Origin: Rhodanobacter sp. C05
GTDB taxonomy: Bacteria > Pseudomonadota > Gammaproteobacteria > Xanthomonadales > Rhodanobacteraceae
NCBI RefSeq assembly: GCF_002001165.1
Contig: NZ_MUNQ01000020.1
Location: forward strand, 62,001 to 126,000
Direction of reading: 5' to 3'
Length of the DNA stretch: 64,000 bases
This document shows, piece by piece, positions 28,602 through 36,684 of the stretch. The position numbers and the translations under genes were made by a program. How positions within the stretch are numbered: the stretch's first letter is position 1; every line of letters starts with the position of its first letter. Under the pieces are notes generated by a model. It was not told the origin of the DNA. It worked only from the letters and a program-made list of their open reading frames with translations, and did not search any database.

Positions 28602-29155
28602 AAGTGATCGAGACTGCATTGCCCGGTGCACTGATCCTCGAACCGCAGGTATTCGGTGATGCCCGCGGCTTCTTCTACGAAAGCTACAACAAGGGCAAGT
28701 GGCAGGATGCCGGCATCCTGGCCGACTTCATCCAGAGCAACGTCTCACGCTCGGCCAGAGGCGTGCTGCGCGGGCTGCATTACCAGTGGCCGAACCCGCA
28801 GGGCAAACTGGTCAGCGTTCTTGAAGGCGAGGTGTATGACGTGGCAGTGGATATACGCCGCGGCTCGCCTACGTTCGGACAATCGGTCGGCGTGATGCTG
28901 ACCGCCGACAACCATCGCCACTTCTGGATACCGGAAGGTTTCGCGCATGGCTTCTGCGTGCTGTCGGAGTTCGCCACGTTCACCTATCAGTGCACCGCGC
29001 TATATGACGCCAAGGCAGACGCCAGCATCCGCTGGAACGATGCCGCGCTGGGCATCGACTGGCCGCTGAGCATGCCCCTGCTGTCCGACAAGGACGGCAA
29101 GGCTCCCCTCTTGGAGGACGTCGCGCCCGAGCGTTTGCCGGTTTTCCTGCCGTGA
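28598..29155 (+). CDS. rfbC: dTDP-4-dehydrorhamnose 3,5-epimerase
   Basis: Third step of dTDP-L-rhamnose synthesis, inverting C3 and C5 of the keto-sugar. The 185-residue cupin has the expected signatures: [35 protein letters not shown] (catalytic His in the LHYQ block), [16 protein letters not shown] and [15 protein letters not shown]. Start and stop form four-base overlaps with rfbA (ATGA) and rfbD (GTGA), typical for a stoichiometric pathway operon. Length is standard for the family. Confidence 0.97.
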   Translation: MKVIETALPGALILEPQVFGDARGFFYESYNKGKWQDAGILADFIQSNVSRSARGVLRGLHYQWPNPQGKLVSVLEGEVYDVAVDIRRGSPTFGQSVGVMLTADNHRHFWIPEGFAHGFCVLSEFATFTYQCTALYDAKADASIRWNDAALGIDWPLSMPLLSDKDGKAPLLEDVAPERLPVFLP

Positions 29156-30087
29156 AGATCCTGCTGCTGGGTGCCAACGGCCAGCTTGGCCGCACGTTTC
29201 TCGATCATGGCGGTCTGGCCGCACGCGGCCATCTGGTCACGGCCAGCCGCGACGGCACGCTGGCGCAAGGCGGCCACGGTGAGATCGCCGACCTGTCGAT
29301 ACCCGAATCCCTGCCTGCCCTGCTCAATCGCGTGCAGCCTGCGGTGATCGTCAATGCCGCCGCCTATACGGCAGTCGATCGCGCCGAACAGGAAGAGGCA
29401 CTGGCTACGCGTGTCAACGGCGAAGCGGTCGGTGTGATCGGCGACTGGGCCGCCGTGAACGGTGCGCTGGTGATCCATTACTCCACCGACTACGTGTTCG
29501 ACGGCAGACAACAGCAGTCCTACGCGGTCGATGCACCGACCGGCCCGCTGGGCGCCTACGGCCGCAGCAAACTGGCCGGTGAACAGGCGCTGCGCGACAG
29601 CGGTGCCGATCATCTGACGTTTCGCACGGCTTGGGTGTATGCGGCACACGGGCAGAATTTTCTGCGCACCATGTTGCGGCTCGGTGCCGAGCGCGATGAG
29701 CTGCGCGTGGTTGCCGATCAGCATGGTGCGCCCACCGACACCGGCTTGATCGTCGACGCAAGCCTTGCAGCGCTTGATTGCTGGCAGCAGTCAGACCTTG
29801 CACAGCGCCGGAAGCTCAACGGTATCCACCACCTGGTGGCCAGTGGTGCCACTACCTGGCATGGCTTCGCCAGCGCGATCTTCGAACAGGCTGCCACCAT
29901 CGGCGTACTCGCACGTCCGCCGCGACTCGTCCAGATTGGCAGTACCGATTACCCCACGCCCGCCGTGCGCCCGGCGTGGTCGTTGCTGGACAATAGCGGC
30001 TTCCAGCAGCACTTCGGTTTTCACCTGCCGGACTGGCCGCATGGCTTGCGCGAAGTCCTGCGTCAGCTCGCTCCATCCAGCCATTGA
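29152..30087 (+). CDS. rfbD: dTDP-4-dehydrorhamnose reductase
   Basis: Last step of dTDP-L-rhamnose synthesis: NAD(P)H reduction of the C4 keto group. The 311 residues show the Rossmann motif LLLGANGQLGRTF, the substrate-site segment NAAAYTAVDRAEQE, STDYVFDG and the catalytic YGRSKLAGE (Y-x3-K). The start is a GTG that overlaps the rfbC stop (GTGA), which may lower its translation slightly relative to the ATG-starting neighbours. It is followed after 18 bases by manC. Confidence 0.96.
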   Translation: MKILLLGANGQLGRTFLDHGGLAARGHLVTASRDGTLAQGGHGEIADLSIPESLPALLNRVQPAVIVNAAAYTAVDRAEQEEALATRVNGEAVGVIGDWAAVNGALVIHYSTDYVFDGRQQQSYAVDAPTGPLGAYGRSKLAGEQALRDSGADHLTFRTAWVYAAHGQNFLRTMLRLGAERDELRVVADQHGAPTDTGLIVDASLAALDCWQQSDLAQRRKLNGIHHLVASGATTWHGFASAIFEQAATIGVLARPPRLVQIGSTDYPTPAVRPAWSLLDNSGFQQHFGFHLPDWPHGLREVLRQLAPSSH

Positions 30088-30105
30088 ACTAAGGATACGG
30101 CGCCC

Positions 30106-31518
30106 ATGTTGATTCCCCTCATCCTCAGCGGCGGCAGTGGCACCCGGTTGTGGCCGGTATCGCGCCGGAATCTCCCCAAGCAGTTCCTTGAACTGGCCGG
30201 CAAGGGCACGCTGTTCCAGCAGACCATTGCACGCACCCGGCAACTGCCTGGCGTGGCCGCACCGATCGTGGTCGCCAGCGAGGATCACCGTTTTCTCGCC
30301 GCCGACCAGCTGCTGGAAGCGGGCGTTGTAGGCGCCACCATCGTGCTGGAGCCGCTGGCACGCAATACCGCACCGGCGATTGCACTCGGCGCATTGCAAG
30401 CACTGCAGCGTGATGCCGATGCCATGCTGCTGGTGCTGCCGGCCGATCACCTGATCGGCGACACCACCGCATTTGTCGAGGGAGTGCGGCAGGCACTGCC
30501 GCTGGCCGAACAGGATTGGCTGGTGACGTTCGGCATTCGCCCGGATCGCCCGGAAACCGGTTTCGGTTATATCCGCCGTGCCGAAGCGATCCATGGCAAC
30601 GGTTACCGGGTTGAACAATTCGTCGAGAAGCCCGACCTCGCCACCGCCGAGTCCTATCTGGCGAATGGCAGCTATGACTGGAACTCCGGCATGTTCCTGT
30701 TCAAGGCCGCGCGTTATCTGGAGGAACTGGCCGCGCACGCACCCGAGATGCTTGCCGCCGTGCACGCGGCGCATGCCAAGACATCCGCCGACCTCGATTT
30801 CGTGCGGATCGACCACGAGGCGTTTGCACAGGTCCCGGATAATTCGATCGACTACGCCGTGATGGAAAAGACCCGCCGCGCCGCTGTGATCCCGGTCAGC
30901 TGCGCGTGGAGCGACATCGGCTCGTGGTCGGCGCTGTGGCTGACCGGCGACAAGGATGCCAAGGGCAACCTGCGCGAAGGCGACACGATGGCGGTGAATA
31001 CGCGCAATTCACTGCTGCGTTCGCACGACCGCCATCTGCTTGCCACGGTCGGTGTCGATGACCTCATCGTGGTAACCACCCCGGACGCCACCCTGGTAGC
31101 TCACCGCGATGCCGCGCAGGATGTGAAGAAAATCGTCGAGCAATTGAAGGCTGCCGGTCGCAGCGAGCACTCATTGCATCGCGTGGTGCATCGGCCGTGG
31201 GGCAGCTACGACTCGCTGGAGGCGGGCGAGCGCTTTCAGGTCAAGCGCATCCAGGTCAAGCCCGGCGCCAGCCTGAGCCTGCAGAAACACCATCACCGCG
31301 CCGAACACTGGATCGTGGTCTCCGGCACCGCCGAGGTGACCTGCGACGACAAGGTGTTCCTGCTCGGCGAGAACCAGAGCACCTATATCCCGCTCGGCAG
31401 CAAGCACCGCCTGCGCAATCCCGGCAAGGTCGCGCTGGAACTGATCGAGGTGCAATCCGGCAGCTATCTGGGCGAAGACGACATCGTGCGTTTCGACGAC
31501 GTCTACGGGCGCACCTGA
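30106..31518 (+). CDS. manC: Mannose-1-phosphate guanylyltransferase/mannose-6-phosphate isomerase
   Basis: Bifunctional enzyme making GDP-mannose, a donor for mannose, fucose or rhamnose in surface glycans. The N-terminal nucleotidyltransferase (about 1-280) has LILSGGSGTRLWPVSR and FVEKPD. The C-terminal cupin isomerase domain (about 350-470) has the metal-binding LQKHHHRAEHWIVVSGTAE and a conserved YIPLGSKHRLRNPG. The 470-residue length is standard (XanB/AlgA type). It closes the rfbBACD operon. No manB, gmd or fcl is visible in the window, so these would have to lie elsewhere. A GC-rich hairpin follows the stop within 15 bases. Confidence 0.95.
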   Translation: MLIPLILSGGSGTRLWPVSRRNLPKQFLELAGKGTLFQQTIARTRQLPGVAAPIVVASEDHRFLAADQLLEAGVVGATIVLEPLARNTAPAIALGALQALQRDADAMLLVLPADHLIGDTTAFVEGVRQALPLAEQDWLVTFGIRPDRPETGFGYIRRAEAIHGNGYRVEQFVEKPDLATAESYLANGSYDWNSGMFLFKAARYLEELAAHAPEMLAAVHAAHAKTSADLDFVRIDHEAFAQVPDNSIDYAVMEKTRRAAVIPVSCAWSDIGSWSALWLTGDKDAKGNLREGDTMAVNTRNSLLRSHDRHLLATVGVDDLIVVTTPDATLVAHRDAAQDVKKIVEQLKAAGRSEHSLHRVVHRPWGSYDSLEAGERFQVKRIQVKPGASLSLQKHHHRAEHWIVVSGTAEVTCDDKVFLLGENQSTYIPLGSKHRLRNPGKVALELIEVQSGSYLGEDDIVRFDDVYGRT

Positions 31519-31531
31519 GTCTAATAAGTAT

Positions 31532-31550
31532 CCCCCGGCAAAGCCGGGGG
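31532..31550 (+). terminator. GC-rich hairpin after manC
   Basis: A perfect 8-base stem (CCCCCGGC and GCCGGGGG) with an AAA loop lies 13 bases after the manC stop. It is not followed by a T run, so it may slow rather than end transcription, or be a REP-like element. A near-copy lies at 31661-31677. Confidence 0.5.
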
Positions 31551-31563
31551 CCTTACGATTGCT

Positions 31564-31677
31564 GGCCCCTCAAGGGGGCCTATTCGCAATCGGCGAAGAT
31601 CAAGAACCCAAAGCAACTCCGCGCAGAGCGTAACCCCCGGAGTTGTCAAACTTCGAGAGTCCCCGGCAGAGCCGGGG
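31564..31677. repeat. Cluster of REP-like hairpins in the manC-eCIS spacer
   Basis: Three further inverted repeats lie here: GGCCCC/GGGGCC (31564-31580), CAACTCC/GGAGTTG with an 18-base loop (31614-31645) and CCCCGGC-AGA-GCCGGGG (31661-31677). The last is a shorter relative of the hairpin at 31532-31550. No gene is seen in the 387-base spacer 31519-31905. These look like dispersed repetitive extragenic elements marking the boundary between the polysaccharide and injection-system blocks. Confidence 0.6.
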
Positions 31678-31861
31678 TGTTTCCCTCGGTAATAAAGCCC
31701 GTAAAGCGAGCCACTTTGGCATCCAGGTCGGACAAATCTGTCCAGCCTCGCGGCAGCCATGGAATCAGCCGGACGTTGCCTTCATCCCGCGTGCGTGCAG
31801 GACAAAAATATCCATATACGGCGTCACGCGCCGCGCGCCTGCCCAATCAAAACAAGCACCT

Positions 31862-31892
31862 GCAAGGACGATGCTGCTGGCATCGTCCTTGC
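31862..31892. repeat. Perfect 13-base inverted repeat upstream of the eCIS operon
   Basis: GCAAGGACGATGC (31862-31874) and its exact reverse complement (31880-31892) are separated by five bases (TGCTG). There is no T run after it. The right arm contains most of the sigma-54 promoter described separately, so a protein or an RNA fold using this palindrome would affect the promoter directly. Confidence 0.8.
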
Positions 31893-31893
31893 C
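31878..31893 (+). promoter_or_regulatory. Sigma-54 (-24/-12) promoter candidate for the eCIS operon
   Basis: TGGCATCGTCCTTGCC keeps the invariant GG (31879-31880) and GC (31891-31892) at the exact spacing of the consensus TGGCACG-N4-TTGCW. It matches TGGCA and TTGC completely. Transcription would begin near 31903, almost on the ATG at 31906. The first gene would then be leaderless, or start at the in-frame GTG at 31948. A sigma-54 activator-like regulator is encoded at the far end of the cluster. No upstream activator site could be assigned. Confidence 0.55.
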
Positions 31894-31905
31894 ATCTGCT
31901 TCCCC

Positions 31906-32220
31906 ATGAATGGCGCTGAGCGGCCAGCAGGTGATCCGGACGAGTCGGTGCCCGAGCTAGTGCGACGCCTCGCCGGTTATGTACGTGCCAATCCGCTTGC
32001 AGGAGATACCAAGGAGGGCATTGCGCAATGGTGGCTGGGTCTTACGCCCGCGTCGGTGAAGGCGGTGGAGCGCGCGTTGCTCGCGCTGCAGGCGGCTGGC
32101 GTACTCGAATCGATCAGCGCAGTCGATGGCCGCGTGCGCTATCGACGTGGCTCGACCGATGCCGAATCCGATGCGCAGCTGGATCGCTTTGTGGCACTGC
32201 ACGCAACGAAGAACACCTGA
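31906..32220 (+). CDS. Small winged-helix-like protein at the head of the eCIS operon
   Basis: A 104-residue acidic/basic mixed protein without recognised family. Residues about 18-80 look like a winged helix: ELVRRLAGYVRANPLAGDTK, then LTPASVKAVERALLALQAAG as a possible recognition helix, then a beta-wing VLESISAVDGRVRYRR. It could be a small regulator or a baseplate/assembly accessory. The ATG at 31906 is almost at the predicted sigma-54 transcription start, so the GTG at 31948 (giving VPELVRRLAG) is a serious alternative. It is followed by 138 bases before the sheath gene, containing a 6-base-stem hairpin at 32286-32306. I cannot assign a function. Confidence 0.6.
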   Translation: MNGAERPAGDPDESVPELVRRLAGYVRANPLAGDTKEGIAQWWLGLTPASVKAVERALLALQAAGVLESISAVDGRVRYRRGSTDAESDAQLDRFVALHATKNT

Positions 32221-32358
32221 CCGCATGACCTGCTTGCCTATCCGCACCGCCTTGTCGCGCCAGCTCGCAGAGGCCGGCTTTCAGAGAGCCCGCTCTTGGA
32301 GGGCTCATCCGGCTCCGCGATTCGCCCCTTCCAATCCACCGTCAGCAAGGTAACCACT

Positions 32359-34656
32359 ATGGCGACGTCCTATTCCTACCCCGGCGTATATGTGCAGGAA
32401 CTGCAAAGTGCCTCGCATCCCATTTCCGGCGTGCCGACTTCGATCGCCGCCTTCGTGGGTTACACCAAGACCGGCATCGATAACCGCGCGCAGGAAATTT
32501 TCAGCTTCGGTGACTTCGAGCGTTTGTATGGCGGTGTCGTCGCCAACAGCGAACTCAGTTACGCCGTGCAGCAATTTTTCCAGAACGGTGGCGGTCAGGC
32601 CTATATCGTGCGAACGCCGGCGACATCGCTGGGCGCGAAGGCCGCGCAAGTGCAGTTTCAGACCAACTTCACCTTTCAGGCGCTGAGCAGCGGCACCGCC
32701 GAGAACGGCAATCTGTTGCTGGATATCGACTACATCGGCCTGACCCCTGGTGGTAGCGGTACCGGCGTCGACGCCACCGTGTTCAATCTGACGGTGACCG
32801 ATCTGGCAGGCGGCACCACCGAGTATTACCCGTCGATCACCTTCAACAACACCAAGGGCAATTGGGTGCAGACCGTGGTGAACGACCCGGACAACGGCTC
32901 GGCACTGGTGCAGATGAATCAACCCACGGCAGCGCAACTGACCGCGATCCAGGCGATGACCAGCATCGCGCAGACCGGTTTGGTCGGCGCCGCGATCACG
33001 CCATATGACATTGCCAGTGTGCTGTGCGGCACCACCACCATTACGGGCACCGCGGCGATCACCAATGGCAGCGCGGAAGTGATCGGCACGGGCACGTCGT
33101 TCAATACGGACCTGAAGTTCGGCCAGTGGATCACGTTTGCCGGCGATGCGAGCAAGACGCCGTATCGCATCCAGTCGATTACCAATGGCACCACCATGAC
33201 GTTGACCCAGAGCTACAGCGGCACCACCGCTGCGGGTTCGGCCATCAATGTGGCCAATGCAACAGTGAGTGGCACCGCCGATCTGGGTGTGTCGCTGACC
33301 ACTACGTCGCCGGCGACCGTACCCGCCGGCTTGCCGATCACAGCCAAGGTCTTTGGCGCAGGCACGCAGCTGCCGATGACTCTTGGCGGTATTGCGACGC
33401 TGATCCAGCAGGCGATCAACACGGTGCTCGCGGTACAATTGCCAGGCGCAACGGTCGTCGTGACCGCCACCCAATTGCCGGGCACGACCGCCGCGCAAGC
33501 GCTGCGCATCAACGCGTTGGTGCCCGGCAATCCCGATGCGGTGATCAGCATCGGCGACCCGTCCGCTGCGTCGGGTTTGAATACCTGCGCAGCCACGTTG
33601 AAACTGAGCACCGCCGCAGGTGCGACCGCCAATGTCGCGCACTACGCCATGGGCACCGGCAACACCTGGGCTTCGGAGACGGCCTCGCCGCTTGGCGCCG
33701 ACGGCGCCGTGGCCGGCGTCGTGGCGTTACCGGCCACCGCCGACATCATTGGCGATCAAGCGGCGTTCAGCGGTATCTACGCACTGCAGAAAGTCGATCT
33801 GTTCAACTTGCTATGCATTCCAGACGCCACGCGTGCGATGCCGGGCGATCCGAGTGCGCTCGACCCCAATATCAATACCAACGCGATCTATAGCGCCGCG
33901 GTCGCGCTATGCGATCAGCGCCGCGCCTTTCTGCTGATCGACTCGCCGCCGGATGTCACCACGGTTGTCGGCGCTGTCGACTGGATCAGCAGCGGACTTG
34001 GCGTGGTCGATCCCAATGGTGCCGCGTTCTTTCCACGCCTGCGTCTGCCCGATCCGGCGAATGCCTATCAGCTGCGCACCTTTGCACCATGCGGTGTCGT
34101 CGCCGGTGTTTATGCAACTACCGACAACACGCGCGGGGTGTGGAAGGCGCCGGCTGGTACCGCTGCGGTGCTCAACGGCGTGCAGAGCATGATCTACAAG
34201 CTCAGCGATCCGGAAAACGGCGTGCTGAATCCATTGGGTCTGAATTGCTTCCGCAATTTCCCGGTCTATGGCTCGGTGTTGTGGGGTGCGCGCACGCTGG
34301 TCGGCGCCGATGCGATGGCCAACCAATGGAAATACGTGCCGGTGCGCCGCACCGCGCTGTATATCGAAGAAAGCCTTTATCGCGGCACCAAGTGGGTCGT
34401 GTTCGAACCGAATGACGAACCGTTGTGGGCAGCGATCCGCCTGAACATCGGCTCGTTCATGCAGACGTTGTTTCTGCAAGGCGCCTTCCAGGGCAGCACG
34501 CCGACGCAGGCCTACTTCGTCAAATGCGATAGCGAGACCACCACACAGGCCGATATCGATAACGGGGTGGTCAACATTCTGGTCGGTTTTGCGCCGCTGA
34601 AGCCGGCCGAATTTGTGGTGATCCAGATCGAACAGATCACGGCACAACAATCCTGA
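32359..34656 (+). CDS. Contractile tail sheath protein with a large insertion (765 aa)
   Basis: The outer contractile sheath of the injection system. The N-terminus (SYPGVYVQELQSASHPISGV, then SIAAFVGYTKTG and QEIFSFGDFERLYGG) and the C-terminus (ALYIEESLYRGTKWVVFEPND, NIGSFMQTLFLQGAFQG) are classic phage/eCIS sheath signatures. Between residues about 125 and 465 there is a long beta-rich, Thr/Ala/Gly-rich insertion. It includes a module (about 226-312) of the ITNGSAEVIGTGTSF type known from phage decoration domains. eCIS sheaths are more often 350-500 residues, so this insertion probably forms a surface-exposed domain. It is the only sheath gene here, whereas Afp/PVC clusters have three. The ATG has an AAGG site upstream. 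Confidence 0.95.
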   Translation: MATSYSYPGVYVQELQSASHPISGVPTSIAAFVGYTKTGIDNRAQEIFSFGDFERLYGGVVANSELSYAVQQFFQNGGGQAYIVRTPATSLGAKAAQVQFQTNFTFQALSSGTAENGNLLLDIDYIGLTPGGSGTGVDATVFNLTVTDLAGGTTEYYPSITFNNTKGNWVQTVVNDPDNGSALVQMNQPTAAQLTAIQAMTSIAQTGLVGAAITPYDIASVLCGTTTITGTAAITNGSAEVIGTGTSFNTDLKFGQWITFAGDASKTPYRIQSITNGTTMTLTQSYSGTTAAGSAINVANATVSGTADLGVSLTTTSPATVPAGLPITAKVFGAGTQLPMTLGGIATLIQQAINTVLAVQLPGATVVVTATQLPGTTAAQALRINALVPGNPDAVISIGDPSAASGLNTCAATLKLSTAAGATANVAHYAMGTGNTWASETASPLGADGAVAGVVALPATADIIGDQAAFSGIYALQKVDLFNLLCIPDATRAMPGDPSALDPNINTNAIYSAAVALCDQRRAFLLIDSPPDVTTVVGAVDWISSGLGVVDPNGAAFFPRLRLPDPANAYQLRTFAPCGVVAGVYATTDNTRGVWKAPAGTAAVLNGVQSMIYKLSDPENGVLNPLGLNCFRNFPVYGSVLWGARTLVGADAMANQWKYVPVRRTALYIEESLYRGTKWVVFEPNDEPLWAAIRLNIGSFMQTLFLQGAFQGSTPTQAYFVKCDSETTTQADIDNGVVNILVGFAPLKPAEFVVIQIEQITAQQS

Positions 34657-34698
34657 AACGCGCTCCCGCATCCATGCCCTTAGCGGCGGAGACAACTC

Positions 34699-35226
34699 AT
34701 GGCCGAATTTTCTGTCAACCCCGAACGTCTCAATCCGTATCAGGCGTTCAACTTTCGCCTGAAATGGGACGGCCGTTACGTAGCCGGTATCAGCAAAGTA
34801 TCGTCGTTGAAGCGCACCACGGAAGTGGTGAAATTTCGCGACGGGGGCGATCCCAGCACGAGCCGCAAAGCGCCCGGCCGTACCGAATTCGAAGCGATCA
34901 CGCTGGAACGCGGCGTTACCCACGACACCGATTTCGAAGCGTGGGCCGCCAAAGTGTGGCAAGTCGGCGCCACTCTCGGCAGCGAGATCTCGCTGGCGGA
35001 TTTTCGCAAGGACGTGATTCTCGACTTCTATAACGAAGCGGGCCAGCTGGCGATCAGCTACAAGATTTATCGCGCATGGGTATCGGAATATCAGGCGCTG
35101 CCCGATCTGGATGCCAATGCCAACGCGGTAGCGATTCAGCATATCAAGCTGGAAAACGAAGGTTGGGAGCGCGACATCTCGGTGACCGAGCCGACCGAAG
35201 TCAGCTACAACTCGACCGCGGCGTGA
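34699..35226 (+). CDS. Inner tube protein (gp19/Hcp-like)
   Basis: The stacking ring protein of the inner tube, 175 residues. It matches the phage tail-tube/Afp1 family: NPYQAFNFRLKWDGRYVAG near the start, RKAPGRTEFEAITLERGVT in the middle, and IQHIKLENEGWERD near the end. It lies 42 bases after the sheath gene, as in nearly all contractile systems. Only one tube gene is present; the tube-initiator type paralogue is at 40220-40822. The product will be packed in many copies, consistent with its early place in the operon. Confidence 0.95.
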   Translation: MAEFSVNPERLNPYQAFNFRLKWDGRYVAGISKVSSLKRTTEVVKFRDGGDPSTSRKAPGRTEFEAITLERGVTHDTDFEAWAAKVWQVGATLGSEISLADFRKDVILDFYNEAGQLAISYKIYRAWVSEYQALPDLDANANAVAIQHIKLENEGWERDISVTEPTEVSYNSTAA

Positions 35227-35233
35227 TCGACCG

Positions 35234-35989
35234 ATGAGCGCCCACGCTGCCCCGCGCATGCATCCGCTTACCGGCGAACGGTTGCTGGCTGCATGCGATC
35301 GGGCGGAAGGCGAACACGCGCTGTTGCGTGCGATAAGCCTGCTTGCCGTGGCGCTGCCGGAGGTAGATGCGGAGCAATTGCTGCAGCTGTCGTTGGCCGA
35401 ACGCAATCGCCTGCTATTGCAACTGCACCGGCTCAGCTACGGCAACATGCTGGATGGCTATGCGACCTGCACGGCATGCGGTGCGGCGATGGAATTCAGC
35501 CTGTCGATCACCGTGGCGCTGGAAGGCATCAATAGTGCGCAGTCGCCCGCTTTCGAATGGTCGGAAGATGGTACGCCGCTGCGGTTGCGGCAGGTCAGCA
35601 CCGCCGATCTGTTGGCGACGCTGCATGCCAGCAGTGCTGAGCAAGCCGAAATCGCTTTGCTCGCGCGGTGCCTGGAGCTGGATATGGATGTCGGGTGCGA
35701 TGCCCCATCCGCGACAGCGTATGCAACACGTCCGTCCGTACGCGAACACTTCGAACACCTGCATGCCAACAGCGAGTTGCGTTGCAATCTGCGTTGCCCC
35801 GACTGCGCGCATAGCGAACGCTGGGAGCTCGATCTCGCGCATTTCCTCTGGCTGAAGACGCGGCATGCCGCGCATCGGCTGCTGGCCGACATCCACACCA
35901 TCGCGCTGCATTACGGCTGGAGCGAAGCGGCCATCGCGAATATGAGCGCGCCACGCCGCGACGCCTACCTGGAGTTGCTGAGCGCATGA
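35234..35989 (+). CDS. T4 gp26-like baseplate/assembly protein with two CxxC pairs
   Basis: A 251-residue protein whose position after the tube gene and overall pattern (LAVALPEVDAEQLLQLSLAE, then LHYGWSEAAIANMSAPRRDA at the end) fit the gp26-like baseplate chaperones of eCIS. Two CxxC pairs (CTAC near 77 and CPDC near 193) flank the middle part and could bind one zinc ion. It starts 7 bases after the tube stop and overlaps the next gene as ATGA. The C-terminal WSEAAIANMS motif recurs in small eCIS proteins. The family call is by resemblance and gene order; the zinc site is inferred. Confidence 0.7.
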   Translation: MSAHAAPRMHPLTGERLLAACDRAEGEHALLRAISLLAVALPEVDAEQLLQLSLAERNRLLLQLHRLSYGNMLDGYATCTACGAAMEFSLSITVALEGINSAQSPAFEWSEDGTPLRLRQVSTADLLATLHASSAEQAEIALLARCLELDMDVGCDAPSATAYATRPSVREHFEHLHANSELRCNLRCPDCAHSERWELDLAHFLWLKTRHAAHRLLADIHTIALHYGWSEAAIANMSAPRRDAYLELLSA

Positions 35990-36684
35990 GCGACCTGCTG
36001 CAACGGTTAGTGCAGAACGCACGCGGCACGGCGCAACCCAATCCGCTGCGCATCGAGCCGGTGCTCGCATCGCGTTATGCGGGCAAGCCGAGCACGTCCG
36101 GTCTGACGCCGCAGGAACTGCATGTCGAACTGACGCCACCAGTCCTGCAGCGGGAAACGGCCTTGCCTGCGGCGCCGTTGTGGTCTCCGACGATCACGTC
36201 GGAGCCACCGACAAACCGTGTCGCCACCCAGGTGGATTCCTTTCCGGTCGCCGATATCGTGCCGCTTACGCGCCATCTCGACCCCGACGCACCTGTGCTT
36301 TTCGCGGGCGATCTCGCCGATACCGTGACGCGCACCAAAGCAGCTGCCATCCATTCGCCGCTTCCGCTGTCATCCGAACCGGATCGGCGCGAAAGCGCCG
36401 AGCGCACTCGGCATGCAATGACCACGCAGGTCATGTCCCCCGCAACCGAGCCACCACGTCCATCGCCCAAGCCGGCGTTGAGGCCAACAGCTTCGGCCAC
36501 GCAACCGACCACGTCGACGCCGACGATGCCGGTCGAACAAACGCAATCGATCACCATCTCCATCGGTCATGTCGAAGTACGCAATGCCGCAAGCCCGGCA
36601 CCCGTGGCGCCGCGCAAGCCGGCATTTCGTCCAGGGGTGAGCCTCGACGCCTTTTTGCGTCGCGGCGGAGGCGACGGACGATGA
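35986..36684 (+). CDS. eCIS-associated protein of unknown function, disordered with a conserved C-terminus
   Basis: A 232-residue, Pro/Thr/Ala-rich protein, probably largely disordered. Only the ends look conserved: MSDLLQRLVQNARG at the start and a C-terminal stretch SITISIGHVEVRN followed by RPGVSLDAFLRR. I recall the 'IGHVEVR ... SLDxFLR' pattern from genes next to DUF4255 proteins in other eCIS clusters, but cannot name a family. It overlaps both neighbours as ATGA, so its dose is coupled to the cap protein. A linker or assembly chaperone joining cap and sheath is possible; this is a guess. Confidence 0.65.
   Translation: MSDLLQRLVQNARGTAQPNPLRIEPVLASRYAGKPSTSGLTPQELHVELTPPVLQRETALPAAPLWSPTITSEPPTNRVATQVDSFPVADIVPLTRHLDPDAPVLFAGDLADTVTRTKAAAIHSPLPLSSEPDRRESAERTRHAMTTQVMSPATEPPRPSPKPALRPTASATQPTTSTPTMPVEQTQSITISIGHVEVRNAASPAPVAPRKPAFRPGVSLDAFLRRGGGDGR

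Noticed and set aside
32305..33642. Long open frame on the minus strand inside the sheath gene (445 codons)
   Set aside because: It lies antisense to a clearly recognised sheath gene, has Arg-rich low-quality sequence and no family features; a codon-bias shadow.
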